DNA of 64,000 bases from DATKCT01 sp035513055 (lineage in GTDB: Bacteria; Verrucomicrobiota; Verrucomicrobiia; Verrucomicrobiales; DEV007), in assembly GCA_035513055.1 (NCBI GenBank), contig DATKCT010000043.1, positions 1 to 64,000 on the forward strand, in the 5' to 3' direction. How positions within the stretch are numbered: position 1 is the stretch's first letter; each line of letters opens with the position of its first letter. The position numbers and the translations under genes are program-made. The notes under the pieces are model-generated. The model did not search any database and was not told the origin of the DNA. It saw only the letters and a list, made by a program, of their open reading frames with translations. Below, piece after piece: positions 24,974 through 33,244 of the stretch.

Positions 24974-26197
24974 ATGGAGTTTCGCGAGCTGGGACTGTCG
25001 GATGAATTGTTGCGGGCGGTGGAGGCGCAGGGATTCACGGAGCCGACGGGCATCCAAGGAGAGGCGATTCCGAGAATTCTCGAGGGGCGCGACGTCATTG
25101 GTTCTTCTCAGACGGGCACGGGGAAGACGGCGGCTTTTGGACTGCCGGTGTTGACCCGCTTGGCCCGGCACGGGACCCTAAGGTGTTTGATTTTGGAACC
25201 GACGCGGGAATTGGCGGCTCAAGTGGCGGAGCATTTCCGGGAACTGGGACAGTTCCTCGATCTGAAAGGGGTGCTGATCCATGGGGGTGTGGGATATGGC
25301 TCCCAGATCGATGCGCTGCAAACCGGGGTGGACTATGTGGTGGCGACTCCCGGGCGGTTGCTCGATCACATGGGACGGCGCGCGGTGGATTTGCGAAACC
25401 TCGAATTCCTGATCCTCGATGAGGTCGATCGCATGTTGGACATGGGCTTTCTTCCAGATGTGCGCAAGATCGTCAATGCGTGTCCGTCGAACCGGCAGAC
25501 CTTGTTGTTCTCGGCCACGATGCCGCCGGAGATCCGATCGCTGGCGAATTGGGCGACGCGCGATCCTTACGAGATCTTCATCGGGCAGCAATGCTCGCCT
25601 GCGGACACGGTCACCCACGCGTTTTTTCCAGTGGCGACGGAGCAACGGGACGCGTTGTTGAAGGCGCTTCTGGAAAAGACAGATTTTCACAGTGTGATGA
25701 TCTTCACTCGGACCAAGGTGGAAGCAGACCGGGTGACGCGGGAGTTGAAGGAGCACGGGCAATTCCGCGTGGCGACTTTGCATGCGGACATCCGGCAGCG
25801 AGACCGGGAGAAGGCGCTGAGCGGGTTTCGGGACGGGGAATTCGACGTGATTGTGGCTACTGATTTGGCGGCGCGCGGTTTGGATATCTCGGGGGTGACG
25901 CACGTGATCAACTACCGGGTGCCGGAGAATGCGGAGGATTACGTGCACCGGATTGGGCGGACTGGGCGCGCGCAACAAGAAGGGGATGCCTTCACGATTT
26001 TGGCGGGAGATGAGGCGGAATTTGCGCGGCAGATCGAGCGCTTTATCGGACGGTCAATCGAACGCCGCCGGCTCGAGGGCTTTGATTATGTCTATACGGC
26101 GATGCTCGACGAAGGGAGTGCGGCGGGCCGCAAGCGCTTGTTGCAATTGCTGAAAAAAGACCGGCCCAAACCGCGGCGGCGGCGGCGGGCTCGCTGA
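24974..26197 (+). CDS. DEAD-box family ATP-dependent RNA helicase (DEVD variant), RhlE-like
   Basis: The 407-residue protein has the full helicase core: Q motif FTEPTGIQ, Walker A SSQTGTGKT, PTRELA, TPGRLLDH, motif II read as DEVD (LILDEVDRMLDMGF), SAT, and motif VI HRIGRTGR. The C-terminus is short and basic (PKPRRRRRAR), as in RhlE-type helicases that work on ribosome assembly or mRNA. DEVD in place of DEAD keeps both acidic residues, so activity is expected. ATG 24974 is chosen over TTG 24968. It is followed by ruvC after 20 bp. Confidence 0.93.
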   Translation: MEFRELGLSDELLRAVEAQGFTEPTGIQGEAIPRILEGRDVIGSSQTGTGKTAAFGLPVLTRLARHGTLRCLILEPTRELAAQVAEHFRELGQFLDLKGVLIHGGVGYGSQIDALQTGVDYVVATPGRLLDHMGRRAVDLRNLEFLILDEVDRMLDMGFLPDVRKIVNACPSNRQTLLFSATMPPEIRSLANWATRDPYEIFIGQQCSPADTVTHAFFPVATEQRDALLKALLEKTDFHSVMIFTRTKVEADRVTRELKEHGQFRVATLHADIRQRDREKALSGFRDGEFDVIVATDLAARGLDISGVTHVINYRVPENAEDYVHRIGRTGRAQQEGDAFTILAGDEAEFARQIERFIGRSIERRRLEGFDYVYTAMLDEGSAAGRKRLLQLLKKDRPKPRRRRRAR

Positions 26198-26217
26198 CGG
26201 TTGAGATCGTTGAGACT

Positions 26218-26736
26218 ATGGCCGGCATGCGGGTTCTGGCGGTGGATCCCGCGCTGCGCTGCACGGGTTTCGCGGTGGTAGAGGGCGATCGGGCGGGGTC
26301 TTGCCGGGCGGTGACGTTTGGAGTGGTCCGCAATCCCGCCTCTCGCGAGCAATCCCGGTGTTTGGCGCAGATCCGGACGGCGTTGGCGGCGTTGATTCAC
26401 GAACTTCATCCGGACTGCGCCGCGGTGGAGGGGGTGATTTACGTGCAGAGTTTTCGCACAGCGATCACTTTGGGAGCGGCGCGGGGAGCAGCTTTGGTGG
26501 CGATGGCGGAGGCGGGCTTAGAGATTTTCGAGTATGCGCCGCGGCGGGTGAAGCAAGCGGTCGTGGGGCGAGGAGGGGCGGGAAAAGAGCAAGTGGCCTT
26601 CATGGTGCGGGCGTTGTTGGGTTTGGAGGCGACGCCGGATCCGGATGCGGCGGACGCCTTGGCCATCGGACTGACGCATGTCCAAGTCTTGCGACGGGGC
26701 GGCGGGCCGGGCGGCGCGTCTGGGAAACGCGTGTAG
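26218..26736 (+). CDS. ruvC: Crossover junction endodeoxyribonuclease RuvC
   Basis: The 172-residue protein has the RNase H-like fold with catalytic acids Asp10 (RVLAVDPALRCTG), Glu71 (AAVEGVIY), Asp143 and Asp146 (DPDAADALAIGLTH). It cleaves Holliday junctions with the RuvAB helicase. Two in-frame ATGs (26218 and 26227) are possible starts; the second lies right before the first strand. The Gly/Arg-rich C-terminal tail is short. It lies between the helicase gene and lipB on the same strand. ruvA and ruvB are not in the window. Confidence 0.93.
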   Translation: MAGMRVLAVDPALRCTGFAVVEGDRAGSCRAVTFGVVRNPASREQSRCLAQIRTALAALIHELHPDCAAVEGVIYVQSFRTAITLGAARGAALVAMAEAGLEIFEYAPRRVKQAVVGRGGAGKEQVAFMVRALLGLEATPDPDAADALAIGLTHVQVLRRGGGPGGASGKRV

Positions 26737-26748
26737 AGTGATGGGGCG

Positions 26749-27417
26749 ATGAGCGCGGTGGAGTTGGAAGAGCGATGGTTAGGCCGGGTGGCCTACGAGG
26801 AAGGCTTGCGGCTGCAGGACGATCTGGTGGACCGGCGCCGGAGGGGAGAGGAAGCCGCCGACGTGCTCCTGCTCCTGGAACATGAGCCGGTCTATACCAT
26901 CGGCCGCCGTCTCGACCGGTCCAGTTTGGGTCTGCATCCCCAAGGGTTGCCGCATCCGGTTTTCGAGATCGGGCGAGGAGGTCAATCCACCTACCATGGG
27001 CCCGGACAATTGGTAGGCTACCCGATCCTGGATCTGCGGCGCTACGGGCGCGATCTGCACGTGTATCTGCGAATGCTGGAGGCGGCCCTGATCGCGTGTT
27101 GCGCGGAGTTCGGGGTCCAGGCTGGGCGCCGGGAAGGACTAACCGGGGTGTGGGTCGAGGATCGCAAGATCGCCTCGATCGGGGTCGGAGTGCGGCAGTG
27201 GATCAGCATGCATGGCTTCGCCTTGAACGTGGACGGCGATCTGGAGCCTTTCGCACGGATCGTGCCCTGTGGGATTGCTGGGGTGAGAATGACTTCGTTG
27301 GCGAAAGAAGCCGGGCTCGGGCCGCCGGGCGGGAAGCAGGTCTTGCCGGTTGAGGAGGTGGCCGAGGTTTGCGCGAGCTGTCTGCGCCGGAGTCTTGCGG
27401 CGGCGTCAGCGGCGTAG
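26749..27417 (+). CDS. lipB: Octanoyltransferase (lipoate biosynthesis)
   Basis: The 222-residue protein has the LipB signature RGGQSTYHGPGQLVGYPILDL (77-97), the catalytic Lys140 in DRKIASIGV, the conserved HGFALNV (155-161) and the nucleophile Cys174 in IVPCGIAGV. LipB moves the octanoyl group from acyl carrier protein to lipoyl domains. The ATG at 26749 is 12 bp after ruvC. The C-terminus is Ala-rich. Length fits the family. Confidence 0.95.
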   Translation: MSAVELEERWLGRVAYEEGLRLQDDLVDRRRRGEEAADVLLLLEHEPVYTIGRRLDRSSLGLHPQGLPHPVFEIGRGGQSTYHGPGQLVGYPILDLRRYGRDLHVYLRMLEAALIACCAEFGVQAGRREGLTGVWVEDRKIASIGVGVRQWISMHGFALNVDGDLEPFARIVPCGIAGVRMTSLAKEAGLGPPGGKQVLPVEEVAEVCASCLRRSLAAASAA

Positions 27418-27430
27418 TATCGGAGGAGAG

Positions 27431-28591
27431 ATGACGGGCGAGCGGTTATTGATCGAGAATGCGCGGTTGGTTAGCCCTGGGTTGGAGCTGATGGGGGCCG
27501 CGGTCGAAGTGGCGGACGGGCGAATCGCTGCCGTCCACGAGAAGGGGGCGGCGCGGCCGGAAAGAGTGGAGATCTGGGATGCGGCGGGACGCACGTTGCT
27601 TCCGGGATTCATCGACATTCATACTCATGGGGCGGGCGGACGCGATTTTTGCGACGGGGAAGCGGACAGTTTGCGCGAGATCGCTCGGATGAAGGTTCGC
27701 GAGGGGGTGACCACATTTTTTCCGACGACGCTCACATTGCCGGAGGAGCGGCTGACCAGGGCTCTGGAAGCGGCGGCGCCCTACATGGCGGCTCCGGAGT
27801 TTGCGAAGGCGCCGCGAGTGCACCTGGAGGGGCCGTTCATCAATGCGAAGTGTGTTGGCGCGCAGAATCCGGCTTATGTGCGGCCGCCAGACGCAGAAGA
27901 AATTCTGCGGCTGAACCGGTTGGCGCCCGTGGGTTTGGTGACGTTGGCGGTGGAGATCGAGGGCTGCTTGGAAGTGGCGCAGCGGCTCGCAGAGGCAGGG
28001 ATCACGGTCTCCTGCGCACACTCGGCAGCGACCTGGGCAGAATATCAGGCCGCGCGCGGAGCTGGACTGCGTCATTTGACGCATTTCTGCAATCAGATGT
28101 CGCCGCTGCATCACCGGGAGATTGGTCTGGTGGGCGCAGGATTGCTGGACGACGAGGTGATGATCGAATTGATCTGCGACCGGGTCCATCTCTGCGATGC
28201 GATGATCGCTTTGGTCTTTAAGTTGAAAGCTGTGGACCGGCTGATGCTGGTGACGGATTCGATGGCGGCTTCGTGGCTTCCGGACGGACCGGCGGAACTG
28301 GGTGGATTACCGGTGCAGGTGGTCAATGGGGTGGTGCGTTTGGAGAACGGGGCGTTGGCGGGAAGCACCCTGCGCTATTACCAGGCGTTGCGAAACGTGA
28401 TCGAGGTCACGGGGATGCCGATAGGAGAATTGGTGGGAATCACGGCCTTAAACCAAGCTCGCTCACTGGGGCTGGACGGGTTGGGTGAGATCCGGGCGGG
28501 GTTCGCGGCGGATTTGGTGGCGCTCAACGGTGCCGGTGAACCCGAAGCGGTTTTTGTGAACGGCCGGGATGTGCTGCCTTCAGCGCTTTGA
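27431..28591 (+). CDS. nagA: N-acetylglucosamine-6-phosphate deacetylase
   Basis: The 386-residue amidohydrolase has the NagA hallmarks. They are DIHTHGAGGRDFCDG with the first metal His pair (about 57-71), HLEGPFIN (Glu metal ligand, about 132), CAHSAAT (about 197), LTHFCNQMSPLHHRE (about 217-231) and VTDSMAA (catalytic Asp, about 275). The C-terminal ALNQARSLGLDGLGEIRAGFAADLVAL closes the beta-sandwich. It removes acetate from GlcNAc-6-P to give glucosamine-6-P in amino-sugar recycling. The start is ATG 27431 with GGAGGAGAG just before it. Confidence 0.93.
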   Translation: MTGERLLIENARLVSPGLELMGAAVEVADGRIAAVHEKGAARPERVEIWDAAGRTLLPGFIDIHTHGAGGRDFCDGEADSLREIARMKVREGVTTFFPTTLTLPEERLTRALEAAAPYMAAPEFAKAPRVHLEGPFINAKCVGAQNPAYVRPPDAEEILRLNRLAPVGLVTLAVEIEGCLEVAQRLAEAGITVSCAHSAATWAEYQAARGAGLRHLTHFCNQMSPLHHREIGLVGAGLLDDEVMIELICDRVHLCDAMIALVFKLKAVDRLMLVTDSMAASWLPDGPAELGGLPVQVVNGVVRLENGALAGSTLRYYQALRNVIEVTGMPIGELVGITALNQARSLGLDGLGEIRAGFAADLVALNGAGEPEAVFVNGRDVLPSAL

Positions 28592-28759
28592 CCCGGAGTC
28601 CGGGGGTATTCCGCAAAGGTTGCAATCGGGGTTTTGCTGGGTTACTTGTGTTGACTGAGAAGCGGATTTTCTCGGCCGGAACTTTCCCTATTGCGCGAGC
28701 GAGGCGGGTTTTCCGCCGGGGTTATCGCCGGTGTAAGCGTAATCGAACGACGAAATGCT

Positions 28760-29137
28760 ATGAAAACACGAATGGAATTGATCAAGTCCGGTTGGATCGG
28801 GTTGGGGGCCGCCTTGGCTCTGGGGCTATCGGCCTGTGAACCCAAGACCAGCGAGTCCTCGATGGAAGAGGGGGCTGAGAAGATGAAGGAAGGCGCTGAG
28901 GAGATGACCGACGCCATGGAGGAACGGACTAAGGAAATGACCGAAGAAGTCAGAGAGGAAACGCGGGAAGCCAGAGAAGAGGTCAGAGACGCGGCCGAAG
29001 CGGTTCGTGACGCGTCGGAGGAAGCGACCGAATCCGCCCGGGAGGTAGTAGGCGAGGCGTTGGAAGAAGCGGGGCGGGCGATCCAGCCGGACCCGGAACC
29101 GGAACCGGAAGCGCCCGTGGGAACGGACGGACCGTAG
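28760..29137 (+). CDS. Lipoprotein with long amphipathic helix, apolipoprotein-like
   Basis: The 125-residue protein has a signal peptide with lipobox LGLSAC (Cys about residue 30). A Glu/Lys/Arg-rich amphipathic helix follows, in which units such as EEMTDAMEERTKEMTEEVREE repeat with a period near 11 (about residues 38-105), and the tail is Pro/Glu-rich. Such periodic helices resemble apolipoprotein-type or LEA-like coils. The role is unknown; a spacer between outer membrane and cell wall is one possibility. The 168-bp gap before it is likely to hold its own promoter. Confidence 0.8.
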   Translation: MKTRMELIKSGWIGLGAALALGLSACEPKTSESSMEEGAEKMKEGAEEMTDAMEERTKEMTEEVREETREAREEVRDAAEAVRDASEEATESAREVVGEALEEAGRAIQPDPEPEPEAPVGTDGP

Positions 29138-29256
29138 GGCGACTCAGACCGGTTTGGCTTTCGGGTGCGTTGGAATGACCGTGCCCGGGTGATGGCGCTT
29201 TGGCCCATTGCCCGGAGGGGTTACCGGCGTTTAGGGGTGAGGCGGATGCAGGAGCG

Positions 29257-30540
29257 ATGATGGCGACTCGACGCCGGTTTTTACGGGACGCCGGCTGGGC
29301 GGCGGCTCCTCTGGTCGTTCCCGCCTCCGTTTTAGGGCGGGGCGCCGCTGTGGCTCCGAACAGCCGGGTGACCCTGGGTTGCATTGGAGTGGGCGGTATG
29401 GGGACGGGCAACGTGCAGTCCTTTCTTGGCGATGAGCGGGTTGAAGTAGTGGCGTTGTGCGATGTCGATCGCGGACACCTTCGGACGGCTTTGGCGGCCG
29501 CATCCCTGCCCGAGGGAGCCGGCACGGGGGATTTCCGCGAGCTGATCGCACGAAAGGATATCGATGCGGTGATGGTGGCAACGCCCGATCACTGGCATGC
29601 GTTGATTGCGGTGGCCGCAGCCCGGGCGGGGAAGGATTTGTATGCGGAAAAACCGCTGGCGGCGAGTATCCAAGAAGGGCGCCGGGTGAGCGACGTGGTG
29701 CGGGAGCGAAAGCGGGTGTTGCAGTGCGGAACCTGGCGGCGGTCCAGCCAACACACGCGCCGGGCCTGCGAGTGGGTGCGCAACGGCATCATCGGCGAAC
29801 TCCGCCGGATCGAGGTCGGCGTTCCTGCGAAGTTTGCGATCCGGGGCGAATATACGGGCATGGAGAAACCGGAACCTGAGCCGGAGGGATTCGATTATGC
29901 CATGTGGACGGGGCCGGCTCCGGAAGCGTCCTACACGGCGGCGCGCTGCCACTTCAATTTCCGGTGGGTGGCGGATTATGCGCCGGGGTACATCACGGAT
30001 TGGGGCGCACACTTTCTGGACGTGGCGCAGTGGGGAAACGGCACGGACGCGACCGGGCCGGTGGAGGTTGTGGCCGAGGATGTGCGCAAGCGAGAGCGCG
30101 GCATTTACGATGCGCCAGAGGGTTTTCGCATCCGTTATGCGTACGCAACGGGGGTGGAATTGGTGATGTCGAGCACAGAGAACGCAGAAGAGTGGGGGAC
30201 CAAATTCGTCGGTTCGGAAGGGTGGATTTTTTCGGAGAACGACAAGCTGGCGGCTTATCCAAAAAGCGTCCTCACGGCGGCCATTCCCGAGAACGGCGTC
30301 CGGCTCTATGAATCGAAGAATCACCACCTGAATTTCATCGATTGCGTGCTCACGCGGGGCGAGACGGCGGCTCCGGCGGAAACGGCGCACCGGGCGGCGA
30401 GCGTCTGTTATCTGGGAGCGATCGCGGCGCGGCTCGGGCGAGCCTTGCGCTTCGATCCGGAAAGCGAGGCCTTTCCGGGCGACGACGAAGCGAACGCCTT
30501 GTTAGCCCGGCCGATGCGCGAGCCCTGGATTCTCATTTAG
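29257..30540 (+). CDS. Gfo/Idh/MocA family oxidoreductase with Tat signal
   Basis: The 427-residue protein starts MMATRRRFLRDAGW, a twin-arginine signal, followed by a hydrophobic stretch to about residue 35. The Rossmann domain shows GCIGVGGMGTGNVQSF and VVALCDVD. The sugar-dehydrogenase-type motif AEKPLAASI, with its conserved Lys, follows near residue 137. The C-terminal domain has YITDWGAHFLDVAQWG, which is frequent in exported members from Planctomycetes and Verrucomicrobia. It probably acts in the periplasm on sugars with a bound NAD(P). The AGGAG before the ATG at 29257 supports this start. Confidence 0.9.
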   Translation: MMATRRRFLRDAGWAAAPLVVPASVLGRGAAVAPNSRVTLGCIGVGGMGTGNVQSFLGDERVEVVALCDVDRGHLRTALAAASLPEGAGTGDFRELIARKDIDAVMVATPDHWHALIAVAAARAGKDLYAEKPLAASIQEGRRVSDVVRERKRVLQCGTWRRSSQHTRRACEWVRNGIIGELRRIEVGVPAKFAIRGEYTGMEKPEPEPEGFDYAMWTGPAPEASYTAARCHFNFRWVADYAPGYITDWGAHFLDVAQWGNGTDATGPVEVVAEDVRKRERGIYDAPEGFRIRYAYATGVELVMSSTENAEEWGTKFVGSEGWIFSENDKLAAYPKSVLTAAIPENGVRLYESKNHHLNFIDCVLTRGETAAPAETAHRAASVCYLGAIAARLGRALRFDPESEAFPGDDEANALLARPMREPWILI

Positions 30541-30547
30541 CGTCCTG

Positions 30548-32866
30548 TCAGGGACCGGCGACGGTGTGGTAGCGGCCGGGTTCCGGTGAGTCGAGCGCCT
30601 TCCGTTTTCCTCCGGCCCACAGGATTTCGATCGACTTGACGCCGTCCTCGGGGCCGAGGCCGAAATGGACGGAGGAGGAGTGCTGCCCGTGGAGAGTTTC
30701 TCCAGCGACGACGGCGGCGGGTTGGCGGCGCCCGCTGTCCGTAGTCAGGATGACGCGCGCTCCGAGGGGAGAGGGTTGGCCCGGTTTTTGGGGAAGCCGG
30801 ACTCCGATCCAGCGGTTGGGCGTTTCCAACATGTTGCGGTAGACGTGCAGGATTTGACCCTGGCTCCAGCGGTCTTCGACGATCGCCAGATCCATGCGGC
30901 CATCGCCGTCGAAATCTTCACTGAGAGCGGCGCGTCCGTCGAACTCGTCGGCCACCCCGAGCAGCCAGGCGACGTTGACGAAATCCTGGCCGTCGCGGTT
31001 GAGGAGGAGATGGCTCTTTTGGTAGCCGTCCCAGGACTCGCTGCGGTCGAAGTAGCCGCGGTGCACTTCTTGGAAGAGGAGATGACGGGCGTGGTCGGGC
31101 TCTGAAGTGGGTTTGTAGATATCGTGACACCAGAAGGTGCTGCAGTGATCTTTGGTGGAGGCTCCACTGGAATGTCCGTTGGCGACGAAGATGTCGCGAT
31201 CTCCATCGTTGTCGATGTCGGGCGACGTGACGCCCCAGGTCCAACCGGTGCGGGCGACGCGATCTTTGAATGCAGGGTGTTGATAGTTTGGGGTATTGGG
31301 TTGGCGCAGATACATGCGGTTTCCGTAGGCCATGGCCATGCGCATGGATTCGACCATGGGATCGTCGGTGCGGCGGGCGCCCATCTTTTCCAAGCGCCGG
31401 GCCGTGGTCGAACCCATGCCGGCGACGTAAAAGTCCAGGAGACCGTCGAGGTTGTAATCACCGAAGGTGGCCGACATTCCGAAGAGATGCCTTTCATCGA
31501 CGGCGGAATCGGTGACGTCGGTGAATTTTCCGGATCCATCGTTGTGATAGACATCGATGCCGGCAAAGTCGCTGACGACGAGCAGGTCGAGATCGCCGTC
31601 GTCATCGAGGTCGACGAGAGCGGAGGTGTAGGTGCGGCGGCGGCTTTTGGGTTCGAGCCCGGCTTCCTCGGTGGCGTCCTCGAAAGAGCCGCCGCCGGTG
31701 TTGCGCAGAAGGAAAGCGGGGAACCCGTCGTTGGCGTCGTAGTAGGGCGTGGGCATGGCGCCCTGAAGGTAACTGATCCGGTATTGACCGATCCAGAGAT
31801 CGAGATCTCCATCGCCGTCGATGTCGCCGGCCGTGATGGTGGTGGGCTGCCGGAGGGGTCCGCCGGCTTGGGTTCGCCCGGTGGGAGGATGGGGAAAGGT
31901 CCCGTCCGGCGCCCCCCGGTAGAGCAATAGGTCGCCCCGGGTATCGGGCGCGACGTAGTCGAGGTAGCCGTCCCCCGTGACATCTGCGAGCAGTCCGGTC
32001 TCCGCGGTCCGGACCGGGTGCGCGAGGAAGGGGCGGGAGCTGGGAGTCCCCTCCTGGTCGAAGTGAAACACGGTATTGCAACCCGCGGCGACCAGTTCCG
32101 TCAGGCCATCGCCGTCGAGATCCTGAGCGAGCAGGGGGTGGATGCCGCCGGGATTGCCAGGAGCAGAAGGGTCATGCGCGAGGATTTTGTGAAAGGCCGG
32201 AGGTCCTTCGCGCTGGAGAACCCGCAACCGGGAGGCGTCGACGGATTCGGGGATGGGACGGCCCTGCTCATCGTCATGGCCTGACCAAACCACATGGAGG
32301 AGGCCCTCCAAAGCAATGCGCAGGGGTTTCTGTAAATGATCGATGTGAAGAACGACGCTGATTTCCGACTCGGGGTTGCCGCCGGGATTGGAGCGAAAAG
32401 CGGCGTGGTGCCATTCCGACTGAACGAGCCGGAAGCCGTTTTGCTTCGTGGACTCGAGCCAGCGCCGCCAGCCTTCAGCATCGAGAACGGGGCCCGGGGC
32501 GAGGGAGATGGACTGGATCTGATGATCCATCATCTCCTCGTTCTCCTTCTGCCCGAGGCGAAGCGACTGGAGGGGAACGGAAGCCAGGACGGCGAAGGGG
32601 TCGCCTTCGTTCTTCCGGTCGATGTCGAGGAGGGCATCCCAGAGAGCTACAAAGGTTTGCTCGTGACGCTGCGCTTCGCGTTCCTCGGCCCAAACCGTGG
32701 CGTCGAGACTGCGCTGTTCCTCGAGCAGAGATTGAAAACGTGCCAGGGTGGCGGGATCCGGGGGGGGCGACTGAGCGCAAAGGGACGCGGACAAGCCGGA
32801 GAGCAGCGCGGCCCACGCGACCGGCAGGAGGCGCGGGGCGGAAGGGAGGACGGTAAAGGGGTTCAT
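30548..32866 (-). CDS. Secreted VCBS/FG-GAP repeat protein with ASPIC/UnbV C-terminal domain
   Basis: The 772-residue protein has a signal peptide (about 1-31, cleaved after SLCAQ). A helical N-terminal region (about 35-200) follows, then a beta-propeller made of FG-GAP/VCBS repeats with Ca-binding loops such as DLDGDGLTEL, DVTGDGYLDY, DIDGDGDLDLW, DLDDDGDLDLL, DYNLDGLLDFY and DIDNDGDRDIF (about 240-620). The ASPIC/UnbV domain (about 690-770, WIGVRLPQKPGQPSPLGARVIL) closes it. These proteins are extracellular or surface-bound; the UnbV domain is of unknown function. It converges on the Gfo/Idh gene, with 7 bp between stops, and is divergent from the LamG giant. Compare the split relative at 51097-54639. 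Confidence 0.9.
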   Translation of the reverse strand: MNPFTVLPSAPRLLPVAWAALLSGLSASLCAQSPPPDPATLARFQSLLEEQRSLDATVWAEEREAQRHEQTFVALWDALLDIDRKNEGDPFAVLASVPLQSLRLGQKENEEMMDHQIQSISLAPGPVLDAEGWRRWLESTKQNGFRLVQSEWHHAAFRSNPGGNPESEISVVLHIDHLQKPLRIALEGLLHVVWSGHDDEQGRPIPESVDASRLRVLQREGPPAFHKILAHDPSAPGNPGGIHPLLAQDLDGDGLTELVAAGCNTVFHFDQEGTPSSRPFLAHPVRTAETGLLADVTGDGYLDYVAPDTRGDLLLYRGAPDGTFPHPPTGRTQAGGPLRQPTTITAGDIDGDGDLDLWIGQYRISYLQGAMPTPYYDANDGFPAFLLRNTGGGSFEDATEEAGLEPKSRRRTYTSALVDLDDDGDLDLLVVSDFAGIDVYHNDGSGKFTDVTDSAVDERHLFGMSATFGDYNLDGLLDFYVAGMGSTTARRLEKMGARRTDDPMVESMRMAMAYGNRMYLRQPNTPNYQHPAFKDRVARTGWTWGVTSPDIDNDGDRDIFVANGHSSGASTKDHCSTFWCHDIYKPTSEPDHARHLLFQEVHRGYFDRSESWDGYQKSHLLLNRDGQDFVNVAWLLGVADEFDGRAALSEDFDGDGRMDLAIVEDRWSQGQILHVYRNMLETPNRWIGVRLPQKPGQPSPLGARVILTTDSGRRQPAAVVAGETLHGQHSSSVHFGLGPEDGVKSIEILWAGGKRKALDSPEPGRYHTVAGP

Positions 32867-33244
32867 GGGGTTGAGAACGATTCAGTGTTGATTGCAGATT
32901 GTATAGAGGAAGGGAGCGACGCGGCAACCGAGAAGGAGACCCGGGGAGGGCCAGACACGGTTTTCGATGGCGTCCATCTCCCCCGCGGGGCGCTTGACCC
33001 GCATGTCCCACACCTCCGGGCCGCCGGAACGAGGTGGAGGAGCGGCGACGGGGTGTCGTCCTTCGATTCCGGGCCGGTGGCGCGGCATTTGTCCGAATCA
33101 TGCAAAAAGTAGGCTGATTCTGCCAAGACAGAGCAGGGCTCCTTTGCAAAAATGGCATGATCGTGCGATGGTCGTTCGTTGTCTTGGGCCCGGTTGAGGC
33201 CTGGGCGGCGGTCAACCTCCTTACTTAAAAACTCCCCTTTCGTT
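32867..33244. promoter_or_regulatory. Divergent intergenic region between two secreted-protein genes
   Basis: These 378 bp carry no credible gene. On the minus strand, TTGCCG (32927-32922) and a TATACAAT-like box (32905-32898) form a weak promoter for the VCBS gene. Near the plus-strand gene an inverted repeat GGTTGA (33192) / TCAACC (33212) with a 14-bp spacer precedes an AT-rich leader without Shine-Dalgarno. Both promoter calls are tentative. Confidence 0.4.
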
